From: Mesorhizobium sp.
Lineage (GTDB): Bacteria > Pseudomonadota > Alphaproteobacteria > Rhizobiales > Rhizobiaceae
Length of the DNA: 64,000 bases
Assembly (NCBI RefSeq): GCF_024710845.1
Contig: NZ_JANJTZ010000051.1
Span: 1-64,000, forward strand
Reading direction: 5' to 3'
Shown here piece after piece: positions 63,446 through 64,000 of this stretch (position 1 is the first letter of the stretch; every line of letters starts with the position of its first letter). The translations under genes and the position numbers were made by a program. The notes under the pieces were generated by a model. It made no database searches, was not told where the DNA came from, and was given only the letters and a program-made list of their open reading frames with translations.

Positions 63446-64000
63446 TCAGAAGGCGCGGAAGCCGCGTTCGATGCCGCAGGCCTTGCAATAGGCGTCGTGC
63501 ACGGGTCCGCGTCCGAGGTGATGCCTGAACCCCTTCATTTCGGTGAAATAGGGGATCGGAGCGCGAACCGGGCGCTCCGGCGCATCGGTGAAGTCGTCGA
63601 ACAGCGTCTGGATGGTGACGACGACGCGTTCGGCGTCGTTCCAGTCGCGGTATTCGCCGAGGTCGATCTTGTACGACGCTTCCAGATAGTCCATGCCCTG
63701 TTCCCAAAGCGGACGCGCCTTGCCGGTGACATACTGGAGATAGTCGCGCATCCGGCGCACGTCGTCCTTGGTCGAGATCGGTCCGTGACCCGCCACCACC
63801 GTCTCGACGTCCATGTCGAGGACCATGTCACAGACATTGATCCAGCGGTAGACCGGCCCGTACCAGGCGATCGGCGTGCCCTCGGTGAACAGGATGTCGC
63901 CCGTGAAGAGCACCTTGTCGTCGGGCACATAGACCAGCGCGTCGCCGAGCGAGTGCGAAGGGCCGACCTCTATCAACTGAACCTTCTTGTCACCGACCAT
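63446..64000 (-). CDS. MBL-fold metallo-hydrolase, C-terminal part (truncated by window edge)
   Basis: At least 184 residues of a metallo-beta-lactamase-fold hydrolase. The visible part holds GPSHSLGDALVYVPDDKVLF, FTGDILF (metal Asp) and VVAGHGP (metal His). The HxHxDH motif must lie beyond the right edge. The ATG at exactly 64000 is internal, not the true start. C-terminal GPVHDAYCKACGIERGFRAF contains two cysteines. Convergent or independent from the P-type ATPase; same strand, with the CueR-type promoter between. Confidence 0.8.
   Translation of the reverse strand: MVGDKKVQLIEVGPSHSLGDALVYVPDDKVLFTGDILFTEGTPIAWYGPVYRWINVCDMVLDMDVETVVAGHGPISTKDDVRRMRDYLQYVTGKARPLWEQGMDYLEASYKIDLGEYRDWNDAERVVVTIQTLFDDFTDAPERPVRAPIPYFTEMKGFRHHLGRGPVHDAYCKACGIERGFRAF

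Noticed and set aside
61372-63528. 718-codon plus-strand open frame opposite the P-type ATPase
   Set aside because: Antisense shadow with low-complexity composition; the minus strand has every P-type ATPase motif.

Overview
The window is GC-rich, densely coded chromosomal (or large-replicon) DNA. The gene content suggests an alphaproteobacterium of the order Hyphomicrobiales (rhizobial type, perhaps Phyllobacteriaceae): many RbsABC-like sugar ABC transporters, FadR-type GntR regulators, a full-length cobalamin-dependent methionine synthase, and a GC-rich palindromic repeat of the kind often seen between rhizobial genes. This is an inference from gene content and style. No rRNA, tRNA or CRISPR array was seen.

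Left end (1-8 kb): a worn accessory region. It holds a left-truncated minus-strand reading frame and a broken SLC13/DASS permease. It also holds a minus-strand metal/redox set: small Cys-rich exported protein, DUF5676-like membrane protein, Tat-exported multicopper oxidase, Spy/CpxP-like His/Met-rich protein (frameshifted), SRPBCC protein and cytochrome c'. A divergent ATP-grasp-like gene follows, with a perfect FNR/FixK-type box between. The region ends in IS3-family transposase debris and a cluster of TTCCCTG repeats.

8-25.5 kb: sugar uptake and oxidation. A minus-strand SBP-ATPase-permease-permease operon with its own GntR regulator faces a XylX-like FAH-family gene. Next, a minus-strand operon (single-domain ATPase, permease, GntR, aldo/keto reductase, lactonase-type amidohydrolase) diverges from a plus-strand operon (NAD-dependent sugar-nucleotide-type oxidoreductase, two SBPs, two-domain ATPase, permease). 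The minus operon has no binding protein of its own, so one of the two plus-strand SBPs probably serves it.

25.5-36.2 kb: two more sugar ABC systems either side of a GntR regulator with two winged-helix domains in tandem. The second system runs into a zinc alcohol dehydrogenase and an SMP-30 lactonase. Both operons start with nearly the same AT-rich upstream element, which suggests one regulon.

36.2-42.9 kb: a Ugp/Mal-type ABC operon (phosphoesterase, SBP, two permeases, tyrosine-phosphatase-like protein, ATPase) divergent from a TetR regulator, with a near-perfect operator between. 42.9-46.7 kb: metH (minus), with a strong palindrome upstream. 46.8-60.8 kb: an XRE-cupin regulator with two phased operators, then a long operon of a dipeptide/nickel-type ABC transporter, GAF protein, HyuA, HyuB, a hydantoin-racemase-like protein, an M24 peptidase and a second HyuB. 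This looks like uptake and ATP-driven opening of cyclic amides or hydantoin-like compounds.

Right end: a CopA-type P-type ATPase with two YHS domains behind a MerR/CueR-type promoter, and the C-terminal part of an MBL-fold hydrolase cut by the window edge.

A pattern runs through the window: each of the seven ABC substrate-binding protein genes is followed directly by a strong stem-loop before the next gene.
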